DNA of 64,000 bases from Bryobacterales bacterium. Lineage in GTDB: Bacteria > Acidobacteriota > Terriglobia > Bryobacterales > Bryobacteraceae. The stretch lies in the NCBI GenBank assembly GCA_016789745.1, contig JAEUQF010000319.1, forward strand, positions 1 to 64,000. Direction: 5' to 3'. The notes beneath the pieces were generated by a model. It searched no databases. It was not told the origin of the DNA and was given only the letters and a program-made list of their open reading frames with translations. The position numbers and the translations under genes were made by a program. Of this stretch, positions 36,814-45,456 are shown one piece after another (position 1 is the stretch's first letter; every line of letters begins with the position of its first letter).

Positions 36814-38550
36814 ATGCAGTACGCCCATCCCGTCAAAGCCCGCCCGAGCGAATCCGGCTTCATGCTGCTGTTCGTGTTTCTACTGGCGGCAGCCCTGGCG
36901 CTGAGCATGTACGTAGAAATGCCGCGGCAGGCCTTTGAGTCGCAGCGCATGCGGGAGGAGATGGTGGTGGATCGCGGAATGGAGTACCGCCGCGCCATCC
37001 AGCTCTACGTCCGCAAGAAGAAGCAGTATCCGCCTAATATGGATGCGCTGGAGAAAGACGGCACGCTGCGTTTTCTGCGCCGCCGTTACAGCGATCCGCT
37101 GACGGGCAAGGATGACTGGCGCCTGGTGCATATCGGGCCGAACGGCGAGTTCACCGATTCGGTAGTAAACAAGCAGAACCAGGGGAAGAAGGAAGGTTGG
37201 TCGAATAGCTTTATCAGCGAAGGGCCCGTGATGGGCGCGGCGCCCACCAGTGCCAATGCCACCGCGAATCCGGCCGTCAATCGGGACCAGCAGCGTGGCA
37301 TTGCCGCGCAAGGCATGCCGGCGCCGGGGGCCGATGGACAAGGCCAGGGACAGGTTCCGGGCCAGCAGCAGAATTACAGCGAGGCGGGGCAGGGCGGCTA
37401 CTTCAACCCGCAGCAGCAGCAGTTGTTGCAGCAACAACAGCAGCAACAGCAACTGATGCAGCAGCAAATGCAACAGCAGCAGCAGTACAACCCAAACTAT
37501 CCGTCCCAAGCCACCAATTCGCAAGGCTTCAATCCGAATAACCCGCAAGGGCAGCCGGTGCCATATCAACAGGTGGGGCCGATGCAGCAGGGGCAGATGG
37601 GGTACCCCACATATCCCAGCACCTATCCAACCGCCGCGCAGCCGGGCACCATTCCCGGCACCTATCCCACGGCTATCGGCCAGCCTGGCGTGATGACGCC
37701 GAACCTGCAGGGGACCACCGGGATCAACCCGGTGAACCCGTACATTTCGCCGGCCGGGCAAGTGCCGGGGAACGTACAGCGCTTCCCGATGTACGGCACG
37801 CAGGTCCCAGCAAGTTCACAGACTGGCGGTGTGGTGCCGCAGCAGAACCCGTACGCGAACCCGTATCAGCAGCAGGGTATAAATCCTTATCAACAGCAGG
37901 CGGCCAATCCCTACCAGCAGCAGGCGCAGAATCCGTATCAGCAGCAAGGCACGAACCCCTATCAACAGGGTGGCTTCGGGCAGCCAGGCTACGGGCAGCC
38001 GTCGCCGATGGGGCAACCGGGTAACGGCACCATGGGCCAACCCAACAGCGGTTTCGGAGGCGCGCAAGGCGGCACCGGACAGTCGCCGATCATCAACCAG
38101 GGGGTTGGCCAACAGATCATGAACAGCCTGACACGCCCCTCGGCTCCGGGCGGAATCGGGGGCGGCATGAACTCGGGATTGTCACAGACAATGGGCGCGG
38201 GGATCGCGGGGGTAGCCAGCAAGTTCGAGGGCAAGTCGATCATGCTGGTAAATGAACGCGACCTCTACCAGGAATGGGAGTTCCTGTACGATGCGCGCCG
38301 CGATAGCGCGATGACCAGCAGCGGCGTGAATCTGAACACGCAGGCGACGCAGGGCATGCAGCAGAATGGCATGGGCTTCGGCAGCGGCGGCAGCGCCCTT
38401 GGGGGTGGGGGTAACGGTCTCGGTGGCGGGAAAATGGGCAGCGGTGGCGGCACCTTCAACAACGGCACGAGCGGCAGCACCGGGGGCGGGTTCGGCGGCA
38501 GTTCGGGCTTCGGAGGCGGCAGCAACTCCGGGTTTGGCACGAAACGCTAG
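36814..38550 (+). CDS. Pseudopilin-like protein with glutamine- and glycine-rich tail
   Basis: The 578-residue product starts as a GspG-like pseudopilin: ESGFMLLFVFLLAAALALSM (prepilin-type G|F site, without the usual Glu5), a helical spine (RAIQLYVRKKKQYPPNMDAL) and RRYSDPLTGKDDWRLVHIGP as in GspG. From residue ~150 it is low complexity: a polyglutamine block (~200-225), Pro/Asn/Tyr/Gln-rich sequence, 4.5 copies of an eight-residue NPYQQQxx repeat and a Gly/Ser-rich end. A short normal segment (VNERDLYQEWEFLYDARRDS) interrupts this near residue 485. It is the last gene of the operon. A surface or matrix-forming fibre role is only a guess. Confidence 0.75.
   Translation: MQYAHPVKARPSESGFMLLFVFLLAAALALSMYVEMPRQAFESQRMREEMVVDRGMEYRRAIQLYVRKKKQYPPNMDALEKDGTLRFLRRRYSDPLTGKDDWRLVHIGPNGEFTDSVVNKQNQGKKEGWSNSFISEGPVMGAAPTSANATANPAVNRDQQRGIAAQGMPAPGADGQGQGQVPGQQQNYSEAGQGGYFNPQQQQLLQQQQQQQQLMQQQMQQQQQYNPNYPSQATNSQGFNPNNPQGQPVPYQQVGPMQQGQMGYPTYPSTYPTAAQPGTIPGTYPTAIGQPGVMTPNLQGTTGINPVNPYISPAGQVPGNVQRFPMYGTQVPASSQTGGVVPQQNPYANPYQQQGINPYQQQAANPYQQQAQNPYQQQGTNPYQQGGFGQPGYGQPSPMGQPGNGTMGQPNSGFGGAQGGTGQSPIINQGVGQQIMNSLTRPSAPGGIGGGMNSGLSQTMGAGIAGVASKFEGKSIMLVNERDLYQEWEFLYDARRDSAMTSSGVNLNTQATQGMQQNGMGFGSGGSALGGGGNGLGGGKMGSGGGTFNNGTSGSTGGGFGGSSGFGGGSNSGFGTKR
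37411..37488 (+). repeat. Imperfect CAG/CAA (polyglutamine) tract
   Basis: About 26 codons are almost all CAG or CAA, interrupted by Leu and Met codons. The mixture of synonymous codons argues that selection keeps the protein sequence, not that a simple repeat expanded recently. Confidence 0.8.
37858..37971 (+). repeat. 24-bp tandem coding repeat (NPYQQQxx)
   Basis: Units begin at 37858, 37882, 37906, 37930 and 37954 (last partial). Each encodes Asn-Pro-Tyr-Gln-Gln-Gln plus two variable residues (GI, AA, AQ, GT). Third-codon positions differ between units. Confidence 0.8.
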
Positions 38551-38555
38551 CTTAG

Positions 38556-39248
38556 TTAGCGCCAGCGCAGAATTGCGTCACGCATCAAGTCGAAGGTAGC
38601 CTCTGGAGCCTCGTGGTGCGGCTCGTGGCGGCAGTTGGGAATCAGTACCGACTCACCTCCGATGGCTTCCAGTTGGCGGACCGTACCGTAAGGGTCTTCC
38701 CTTCCCTGCAGCGCCAGGATCTGGCGTCCGCGAATTATGTCCGCGCTGATTTCCCAGTTGTCGAATGCCGGCGATAGCCAGATGCCGGCCCAGTCCCAGA
38801 ACAGCTTTTCGGTCTTGTCGCCGTGATGTTTGCGGAGGCGCGGTAGCAGACGGTCCGCTTCCGCCACAACGTCGCGGATGCCCTGGCGCGTGATGTCCTC
38901 CACGAAGACATGGGCAGCCTCGGTGAGGATGGCGCGCACGGGCGTGCGGCATAGCAGCGCGATGGACCCGCCATCGGAATGCCCCACCAGAATCGGATTC
39001 CGGACCTGTTCCTGATCCAGCAGCGCTTCCAGCCGGCGTGCCTCGATATGCAGGTAATCGGGGCCGATCGCCTGAACCCGAGGTTCGGACTTGCCGTGCC
39101 CCTCCCGGTCATAGGCCAGCCCCGGCAGCCCAACGGCCTCGCACAAACGGCGAGGAAAGTCGCGCCACTGGCTGACCGAGCCGATTCCATGATGCAGGAA
39201 GACCACCACCGGTTCGGCACGTGCGCCCTGCCAACGTTCCACGAACAT
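38556..39248 (-). CDS. Alpha/beta hydrolase
   Basis: The 230-residue product has an oxyanion region FLHHGIGSVSQW, nucleophile elbow GHSDGGS (Ser91), a probable acid in LQGREDPYGT and a catalytic His in NCRHEPHHEAPE. It resembles small serine hydrolases annotated as alpha/beta hydrolase, with no clue to substrate. No signal peptide is present, so it is cytoplasmic. Its stop is 5 bases from the pseudopilin stop on the other strand. It is divergent from the deaminase gene with a 27-base gap. Confidence 0.88.
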   Translation of the reverse strand: MFVERWQGARAEPVVVFLHHGIGSVSQWRDFPRRLCEAVGLPGLAYDREGHGKSEPRVQAIGPDYLHIEARRLEALLDQEQVRNPILVGHSDGGSIALLCRTPVRAILTEAAHVFVEDITRQGIRDVVAEADRLLPRLRKHHGDKTEKLFWDWAGIWLSPAFDNWEISADIIRGRQILALQGREDPYGTVRQLEAIGGESVLIPNCRHEPHHEAPEATFDLMRDAILRWR

Positions 39249-39263
39249 TCGCGTTCACATCCC

Positions 39264-39269
39264 TATAAT
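39264..39269 (+). promoter_or_regulatory. -10 element of the deaminase gene
   Basis: A perfect TATAAT lies six bases before the GTG at 39276, so transcription should start at or next to the start codon (leaderless mRNA). No convincing -35 was seen. Confidence 0.6.
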
Positions 39270-39275
39270 CAAGTT

Positions 39276-39743
39276 GTGCAGCACCGCTTTCTCCATCGTG
39301 CCATTGAACTGGCGGCGACGAACGCCCGCAGCAGCGCCGGGGGTCCGTTCGGAGCCGTTATCGTGAAGGATGGCGAAGTGATCGGAGAAGGCGTAAATCA
39401 AGTCACGGCGATCAATGATCCGACCGCGCACGCCGAGGTACTGGCGATTCGCGAAGCCTGCCGCAAGCTAGGTGTGTATCAACTGCCGGGCTGCGAGTTA
39501 TACACCAGCTGCGAGCCATGCCCGATGTGCCTGGGCGCGATCTACTGGGCACACATCGACCGCGTGTACTTCGCCGCCACGCAGCAACAGGCGGCGGCGG
39601 CAGGGTTCGACGATGCGTTCATCTACGAGCAGATTCCACTGGCGCCGGAACAGCGCAGCATTCCGATGGCGCACGTAGAGCTTCCGGAAGCGATGGCCCC
39701 GTTCAATGAATGGAAAGGGAATCCGCGGCGGACTCCCTATTGA
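39276..39743 (+). CDS. Nucleoside/guanine deaminase (CDA-fold)
   Basis: The 155-residue product starts at GTG 39276; longer frames upstream run over the hydrolase gene. Zinc-site motifs are complete: HAEVLAIREA (His ligand, catalytic Glu) and CEPCPMCLGAIYWA (two Cys ligands). GGPFGAVIVKDGEVIGEG and the C-terminal MAPFNEWKGNPRRTPY match guanine deaminase/GuaD-like members rather than tRNA-specific TadA. It would convert guanine to xanthine in the cytoplasm. Its last seven bases overlap the end of glnD on the other strand. Confidence 0.88.
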   Translation: MQHRFLHRAIELAATNARSSAGGPFGAVIVKDGEVIGEGVNQVTAINDPTAHAEVLAIREACRKLGVYQLPGCELYTSCEPCPMCLGAIYWAHIDRVYFAATQQQAAAAGFDDAFIYEQIPLAPEQRSIPMAHVELPEAMAPFNEWKGNPRRTPY

Positions 39744-42235
39744 GGCATGCAGGCGCGCTCCAGCGCACTGCGCAGGGGCGGCATGAGCGTCTCACTCAGT
39801 TTGCGGCCGCCGTGGCTGATGTAAAACACGTCCATGGCCTTATGAGCCTCAGTGGACACCAGCACCAATTCAATATTGCAGCCGTTATTCGATAGCGCCG
39901 AGGCGATGTCGTAGAGGAGGCCAGGGCGGTCTTCGGCCACGATTTCGACCAGCGTTGCCGATTCCGACGCCTCATTGTTGAACGAGACTTTCGGAATGAT
40001 CATGCTGCGCTTGCTGGGCAGCACGGGTTTGGGGCGATACTTCAGCAGGTCGCGCACCTGCTGTTTGCCGAGCAGAACGCGCTCCAGCGTTACCTGCAGA
40101 CGGTCCATCTCCGGCGGATTCAACTCCAGGCTTCGCGATGGATCGGCGAAGACGAAGGTGTCGAGGATGGTGCCCTGCTGGTTGGCGAAGGCCTCGGCTT
40201 TGAGGATGTTCATGCCGAAACTGGACAGCGTGCCGGCCACGGCGGCGAACAGATACAGCCTGTCCTTGGCGAGCACCGTCAGTTCGTAACCACCGGGGCC
40301 TTTGCGGACGTCGATGGCGATTTCGGCATCCTTGCGGCGGCGGTCGAGTTCGAGATGAAGCTCGATCTCCTCTTCGGTATGGGTGCGCAGGTAACGGACG
40401 GGCAGCCCTTTGAGGAAGGCGGTGCGTTCGTCGCTTTGCTCTACCGGAGCCGAGATGCGGTCGGTCTGCAACTCGCGGGTGAGTTCGTCGTGAGTGGCGA
40501 GATAGACGCGCCACAACTGCTCCAGCCGCCAGGGCGAGAGCGCCGTGGGATTGACGCCCGACACATCGGCGTAGGTCATCACGGTGAGATACTTCAGGGC
40601 TTCGATGGTGCCCACCTTGTCGGCCAGCATGCGGGCGGTGGCGGGATCATCCAGATCGCGCGACGTCATGGCAGCCGACAGCGCCAGGTGTTGGTCCACC
40701 AGGAACAGAACGAGCTTGCGCCACTTCTCCGGCACCTGGATGCGGGCCATGGCCTGCACCACAAGCTTCGCGCTTTCGCGCGAGTGGTCACCCGTGCGCG
40801 CGCCTTTGCCCACGTCATGGAACAGCAGAGCCAGACGCAAGACCGCTGGCTCATCGAGTTCAGCCAACATAGTGGCAAACCGCCGATGGCCGTGTTCGGT
40901 AGTGCGGGCCAGGTTCTGCAGGTTCTCGATGGTGACGATGGTGTGCTCGTCGACGGTGTAGCGATGATAAAAGTCGCGCACCACCAGGCACTCCACCATC
41001 TCCCACTCCGGGAAGATGAGGCGCAGCACACCCGTGTCTTCCATGGCACGCAAAGCCATGGCGACGTGCGGCAGCGAGAGCAGTTCGCGCAAGGCCGGCC
41101 ACAGCGGCTGCATCCTGGCAATGTGGCTTTCAAACTGCGGCAGGTGCTCCTGCACGCGGCGCTCGGTTTCGAGTGCCAGCGGCAAGCCATGCCGTGCCAC
41201 GAACTGGAACAGGCGCAGGATGAGGTCCGGATCCCGTTCGAGCGCCAACGGCGCCTTCAAATAGATGCGGTCGCGCGAGACGGTGAAATCGGAGTTAGAC
41301 AGGCGTGTACGCCAGTCGCGGAAACCGGAAAGCAGCGAGGTGTTTCGCGATTCGACGGCGTCCATGGAACGCATGCAGGCACGCGAGATGGAACGCACAT
41401 AGCGATAGAAATCGCGCATCCACACTTCGGGACCCGCCTGGGAAGAGAACGGTTGTTCGGCCAGTTCCTCCTGCGCGTCGAAGTTGAGCACGTTGTTATC
41501 GCGCCCGGTGCGGTAGTGCAAATAGGTGCGCGCCTGGTAGACAAAGCGGCGCGCCGGATCGAGATCCTCCGGCGAGGCGATGTCGTTCATGCCGGGCAGT
41601 TCCATCTTGCGGAACCAGTCCACCAGTTGCAGGTCACGCAGTCCGCCGGGCCCTTCCTTGAGGTTGGGCTCCAGGTGGTAGATGGTGTCGTTGAACTGCT
41701 TGTGGCGGGTGCGGGCCAGTTTGCAAATCTGGCGCGCCAGCACGCTACGGTTATTTTCAAAGAACTTCTTCAGCTTCGGCTGGAGGCGGGCGTACAACTC
41801 CAGATCACCGGCCAGGTAACGCTGGTCGATAAGGCTGACGTTTAGTTCTATGTTCTGGTCATGCAGTTCGCAGCACTCAGGAACGGTGCGCACCGACTGG
41901 CTTACGCGAAGGTGGCTGTCCCAGAGGGCCTGGATAAACTTCGAGATAGCGTCACGCCGCTCCTCGGCCTGTTTCTCGTTCTCGACCAGGAGACAGATGT
42001 CGACATCGGAGTGGGGGAACAGTTCGGCGCGTCCGAAGCCGCCTACTGCCAGCACTGCCAATCCCGAAGGAAAGGCCGAAGCCAGGTGCACGGCAAAGGC
42101 CCCCGTCACCTGGCTTTCCACCCACTGGTTCCTGGCCGCCAACACCGTGGCGGCATCGCCGGTCTCCAGAAAGGCCGGCTTTAACTGGTCGAGCCCCCGG
42201 CCATGCTCAGAGCGCGGCTTCACCACGGTCGTCAT
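39737..42235 (-). CDS. glnD: [Protein-PII] uridylyltransferase/uridylyl-removing enzyme
   Basis: The ATG at 42235 (832 residues) overlaps the PII gene end by 29 bases. Domains are: nucleotidyltransferase (VGGFGRAELFPHSDVDICLL), the linker region with GPGGLRDLQLVDW, HD hydrolase (LLFHDVGKGARTGDHSRES), and two C-terminal ACT domains (YELTVLAKDRLYLFAAVAGT and LVEIVAEDRPGLLYDIASAL). All catalytic blocks are intact. It modifies or demodifies PII in response to glutamine. It is co-oriented with glnB and amt in the order amt-glnB-glnD, so nitrogen sensing and ammonium uptake are made together. Confidence 0.95.
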   Translation of the reverse strand: MTTVVKPRSEHGRGLDQLKPAFLETGDAATVLAARNQWVESQVTGAFAVHLASAFPSGLAVLAVGGFGRAELFPHSDVDICLLVENEKQAEERRDAISKFIQALWDSHLRVSQSVRTVPECCELHDQNIELNVSLIDQRYLAGDLELYARLQPKLKKFFENNRSVLARQICKLARTRHKQFNDTIYHLEPNLKEGPGGLRDLQLVDWFRKMELPGMNDIASPEDLDPARRFVYQARTYLHYRTGRDNNVLNFDAQEELAEQPFSSQAGPEVWMRDFYRYVRSISRACMRSMDAVESRNTSLLSGFRDWRTRLSNSDFTVSRDRIYLKAPLALERDPDLILRLFQFVARHGLPLALETERRVQEHLPQFESHIARMQPLWPALRELLSLPHVAMALRAMEDTGVLRLIFPEWEMVECLVVRDFYHRYTVDEHTIVTIENLQNLARTTEHGHRRFATMLAELDEPAVLRLALLFHDVGKGARTGDHSRESAKLVVQAMARIQVPEKWRKLVLFLVDQHLALSAAMTSRDLDDPATARMLADKVGTIEALKYLTVMTYADVSGVNPTALSPWRLEQLWRVYLATHDELTRELQTDRISAPVEQSDERTAFLKGLPVRYLRTHTEEEIELHLELDRRRKDAEIAIDVRKGPGGYELTVLAKDRLYLFAAVAGTLSSFGMNILKAEAFANQQGTILDTFVFADPSRSLELNPPEMDRLQVTLERVLLGKQQVRDLLKYRPKPVLPSKRSMIIPKVSFNNEASESATLVEIVAEDRPGLLYDIASALSNNGCNIELVLVSTEAHKAMDVFYISHGGRKLSETLMPPLRSALERACMPQ

Positions 42236-42545
42236 TTCGGATTCGGATAGCCTCTGCGACATCGTAAACAAAGATTTTCCCATCTCCGATCTTTCCGGTT
42301 CTGGCGGCATCGGCCAGACGGCGGATGACCTCCTCGGCGCGCGGGGTGGGAACCACCATCTCGATCTTCACCTTAGGCAATAGATCGACAGTGTATTCCT
42401 GACCGCGGTAGACCTCTTTATGGCCCTTCTGACGGCCATGGCCACGGACTTCGGTGATGGTCATCCCGTCGATGCCGATGGCCTTCAACGCTTCCTTGAC
42501 CTCTTCCAACTTGAACGGCTGAATGATGGCTTCAATTTTCTTCAT
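42207..42545 (-). CDS. glnB: Nitrogen regulatory PII protein
   Basis: The 112-residue product is of typical PII length, with MKKIEAIIQPFKLEEVKEAL at the start. The T-loop YRGQEYTVDLLPKVKIEMV carries Tyr51, the uridylylation site. The C-terminal signature is GKIGDGKIFVYDVAEAIRIR. It senses 2-oxoglutarate and ATP/ADP and would bind the ammonium channel. It is 17 bases downstream of amt, so it is by position a GlnK-type partner of the transporter; glnB versus glnK cannot be settled by sequence alone. Confidence 0.95.
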   Translation of the reverse strand: MKKIEAIIQPFKLEEVKEALKAIGIDGMTITEVRGHGRQKGHKEVYRGQEYTVDLLPKVKIEMVVPTPRAEEVIRRLADAARTGKIGDGKIFVYDVAEAIRIRNDDRGEAAL

Positions 42546-42562
42546 GGCGTTGTTAGCTCCCC

Positions 42563-43936
42563 TTAGGACTCCAGATTGTACCCTTCTTCGCCGTGCTGGG
42601 TGAGATCGAGACCGCTGATTTCATCCTCGACACCGACGCGGACGCCCATCACGATATCGCAAATCTTGAGGATGATGAGCGTGCCCACGATACCCAAGGC
42701 GAGAGCGATGCCGACGCCAATCGCCTGATCGACGATCTGGCCCGCGTTGCCGTCCACCAGACCGAGCGGCAGGGGCTTACCGGCGCTGTCCTTGAGGGCA
42801 TTGTTGACTTCATTGGTTGCGAACACGCCGGTGAGCAGGGCCCCCAACGTACCGCCGACGCCGTGCACGCCGAAGGCGTCCAGCGAGTCGTCATAGCCGA
42901 CCTTGGACTTCACAATGACCACCATCGCATAGCAGACGAAGCCGGCAGCGGCGCCGATGATAAGCGCGGGCATGGGCTTCACAAAACCGGAAGCGGGCGT
43001 GATGGCGACCAGACCGGCAACGGCGCCGGAGATACCACCCAGCACACTGGGCTTGCCATTGTGCAGCCATTCGGCGGCCAGCCAGCCAAGCGCCGCGGCA
43101 GCCGCGCCGAAGTGAGTGGCAACGAACGCGCTGGAGGCCAGGGCACCGGAACCGAGAGCGCTACCGGCGTTGAAGCCGAACCAGCCGACCCACAGGAGGC
43201 AGGCGCCGATAAAGCTGAGCACCAGGCTGTGCGGTTTCATCGGCTCCACGCCAAAGCCTTTGCGCTTACCGAGATAAAGGGCGCAGACTAAGGCGGAGAT
43301 ACCGGACGTGATGTGAACGACGGTGCCGCCCGCAAAGTCGAAGCAGCGGAACTGGCCACCAAGGAAAGCATTGAGCAAGCCGCCCTTACCCCACACCATG
43401 TGAGCCATGGGCAAGTAGACAATAAACAGCCAGAGTGTGGTGAACAGCAGCAGCGCACTGAACTTCATGCGTTCGGCAAAAGCACCGGTGATGAGGCCGG
43501 GGGTGATGATGGCGAACATCAGCTGGAACACCATGAACGTCTGCTGGGGGATGGTTGCGGCGTAGTCGCCGTTAGGATCGGCACCGACACCATTGAGGAA
43601 CAGATAACGGAGATCGCCAATGAAGGCATTGCCTTCGCCGAAGGCGAGGCTATAGCCCGCCAGGGCCCAGAGGACCGTTACCCACGCCATCATGATGAAG
43701 CTTTGCATCATGGTGCCGAGAACGTTCTTCTTACGGACCAGGCCGCCATAGAAAAGGGCGAGGCCGGGGCCGGTCATCATTAGCACGAGTGCGGAACTGG
43801 TAAGCAGCCAAGCGTTATCGCCGGATGTTTGCGCGCTGGCGACCGCGCCTTCGAGCGCAGCGATCTTATCAGGTGCGGCTGTCTGGGCTAGTGCAGCCGC
43901 CGCGGTGAGAGAGAGCAAGCTGAACAGTCTGTGCAT
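42563..43936 (-). CDS. amt: Ammonium transporter
   Basis: The 457-residue product has a cleavable-looking leader (MHRLFSLLSLTAAAALAQ), then eleven membrane helices. Family signatures are ALVLMMTGPGLALFYGGLVR, DFAGGTVVHITSGISALVCA and DAFGVHGVGGTLGALLTGVF, with the conserved pore histidines in VVHI and GVHG. It conducts ammonium across the inner membrane and is probably blocked by the adjacent PII protein. The 283-base gap to the divergent porin gene (43937-44219) is AT-richer but shows no convincing sigma-54 site. Confidence 0.95.
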   Translation of the reverse strand: MHRLFSLLSLTAAAALAQTAAPDKIAALEGAVASAQTSGDNAWLLTSSALVLMMTGPGLALFYGGLVRKKNVLGTMMQSFIMMAWVTVLWALAGYSLAFGEGNAFIGDLRYLFLNGVGADPNGDYAATIPQQTFMVFQLMFAIITPGLITGAFAERMKFSALLLFTTLWLFIVYLPMAHMVWGKGGLLNAFLGGQFRCFDFAGGTVVHITSGISALVCALYLGKRKGFGVEPMKPHSLVLSFIGACLLWVGWFGFNAGSALGSGALASSAFVATHFGAAAAALGWLAAEWLHNGKPSVLGGISGAVAGLVAITPASGFVKPMPALIIGAAAGFVCYAMVVIVKSKVGYDDSLDAFGVHGVGGTLGALLTGVFATNEVNNALKDSAGKPLPLGLVDGNAGQIVDQAIGVGIALALGIVGTLIILKICDIVMGVRVGVEDEISGLDLTQHGEEGYNLES

Positions 43937-44219
43937 TCAGGAACCTCGTCGGGGCGTAAAAGACTGGGGTGGAACATCATCAGGATGCCGCGCCGGAAAC
44001 GCCACAAACAACTAAAAGGTTTTGATGGAGCGCATTATGAATTTCTATACCCGCAGGCTAAGGCGATTTAAATCATACAGTTAGGGGCTTTAAACCGACA
44101 TCCCTATCTGCTCGATCAGTTTTTTTGATTGGTACTTCCAACCTTTCCGCACTTACAGTGGGATCACCTGATCGCGGTATCTGAAAACACAACGCAACGA
44201 TTTGGAGTTAAAGAAACGA

Positions 44220-45365
44220 ATGTCCCCACGCAGAGACCTGAGGGTAGCGGCCTGCCTCCTGAGTCTAACCGTTACAGCACTGGCACAGACGTCACAGACC
44301 AGTCAGCCCGCACCGGAGCCCACTCCGGCGCCAGCCCCTGCATCATCGCCCTGGTCCTTGGGCCCGATCGAGTTCAGCGGGTTGATCGACGGTTACTACT
44401 CGTTCAACGCCAACCACCCCGCATCCAAGGCCAATAATCTGCGCAACTTCGATGTACGCGCGAACTCGTTCAGTTTAAATATGGCCAAGCTGGAATTACA
44501 GCATGGCCCGGACCCTGTAGGCTTCCGTATGGATATCGGCTACGGCCGAGCCTTTGACATCTTCCACCTCACCGAACCCGGCCGCGACGGTCTCCGGGTA
44601 CACGAAAACATCATGCAGGCATACGTCAGCGTGAAACCTCCGAACGCGGGCGGCTTCCAGTTTGACTTCGGAAAGTTCGTCACGTCAGCGGGGGCAGAAC
44701 CCACCGAGACCCACTTGAACTGGAACTACTCGCGTGCCTACCTCTACGCGAACGGCCCGTACTACCACTTCGGCGCACGCATGAGTAAGCCGATCACCAG
44801 TTGGTGGTCCGGTGGCGTGCAGATCATCAACGGCTGGAACAATGTCGAGGACAACAACAGCGGGAAGACCTTCGGGTTCACCTCCGCGATGACCAGCAAG
44901 AAGGTGAGTTGGTTCTCCAACTACTACGTTGGCCCGGAGAAGACGAATACGAACGAAGGATACCGCCACTTCTGGGACAACGTTTTGACCTTCAGCCCGA
45001 CGGACAAGAACTCGATGTATGTGAACTTCGACTTCGGCAACGACAAAGTCAAAGGCGGCCAGAACAACGATTGGTGGGGTATCGCGTTGGCGAACCGCTA
45101 CGCTCCGAACGACTGGTTCGCGCTGGCGCAGCGCTTTGAAGTGTACGACGACAAGCGCGGCTTCATCACCGGCACGGCGCAGAAGTTGAAGGAAGTGACC
45201 TTAACGGCTGACTTTAAGATGAAGGAAGGGTTCCTGACGCGCGTGGAATACCGCCGCGATTGGTCCGACCGGCCGTTCTTTGACCGCGGGAACGAACTGG
45301 CCTCGGCAAAGGCGCAGAGCACGTTCCTGGTGGGCTTCATCGCATACTTCGGACCGAAACGTTAG
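44220..45365 (+). CDS. Outer-membrane beta-barrel porin (BBP2/OmpL-like)
   Basis: The 381-residue product has a signal peptide (LRVAACLLSLTVTALAQ), a Pro/Ala linker and a porin barrel beginning IEFSGLIDGYYSFNANHPAS. It continues with alternating aromatic strands (FQFDFGKFVTSAGAEPTE, NSMYVNFDFGNDKVKG, LTRVEYRRDWSDRPFF) and ends in a typical aromatic strand (FLVGFIAYFG). This is the putative beta-barrel porin-2 type. Divergent placement from amt-glnB-glnD suggests it admits ammonium or another small nitrogen solute (inference). The start could also be the TTG at 44202. A strong terminator follows. Confidence 0.82.
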   Translation: MSPRRDLRVAACLLSLTVTALAQTSQTSQPAPEPTPAPAPASSPWSLGPIEFSGLIDGYYSFNANHPASKANNLRNFDVRANSFSLNMAKLELQHGPDPVGFRMDIGYGRAFDIFHLTEPGRDGLRVHENIMQAYVSVKPPNAGGFQFDFGKFVTSAGAEPTETHLNWNYSRAYLYANGPYYHFGARMSKPITSWWSGGVQIINGWNNVEDNNSGKTFGFTSAMTSKKVSWFSNYYVGPEKTNTNEGYRHFWDNVLTFSPTDKNSMYVNFDFGNDKVKGGQNNDWWGIALANRYAPNDWFALAQRFEVYDDKRGFITGTAQKLKEVTLTADFKMKEGFLTRVEYRRDWSDRPFFDRGNELASAKAQSTFLVGFIAYFGPKR

Positions 45366-45391
45366 AGCAAGTCGCAACTGTTTCTGTGGAC

Positions 45392-45436
45392 AGGCCGGAT
45401 GCCCGGGAACCCCCGGTGCCATCCGGCCTATTTTTT
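45392..45436 (+). terminator. Intrinsic terminator after the porin gene
   Basis: A long stem AGGCCGGATG/CATCCGGCCT is extended by CCCGGG/CCCGG over a small loop and followed by A and six T. It lies 26 bases after the porin stop and 20 bases before the sialidase-like start. Confidence 0.85.
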
Positions 45437-45456
45437 CCTTGCTACGCTACGAAACA

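Noticed and set aside
37411..37488. CAG/CAA tract considered as a phase-variation repeat
   Set aside because: The codons are mixed CAG, CAA, TTG and ATG, so there is no long pure unit to slip, and length changes by whole codons would not switch the frame.
37858..37971. Regular 24-bp repeats considered as a CRISPR array
   Set aside because: Units are directly adjacent without unique spacers, are in frame within a gene, and vary at third codon positions; no cas gene is present.
43937..44219. Search for a sigma-54 promoter upstream of amt
   Set aside because: No GG-N10-GC pair with the surrounding consensus was convincing on either strand; the nearest candidate (near 44127) lacks the -12 GC at the right spacing.
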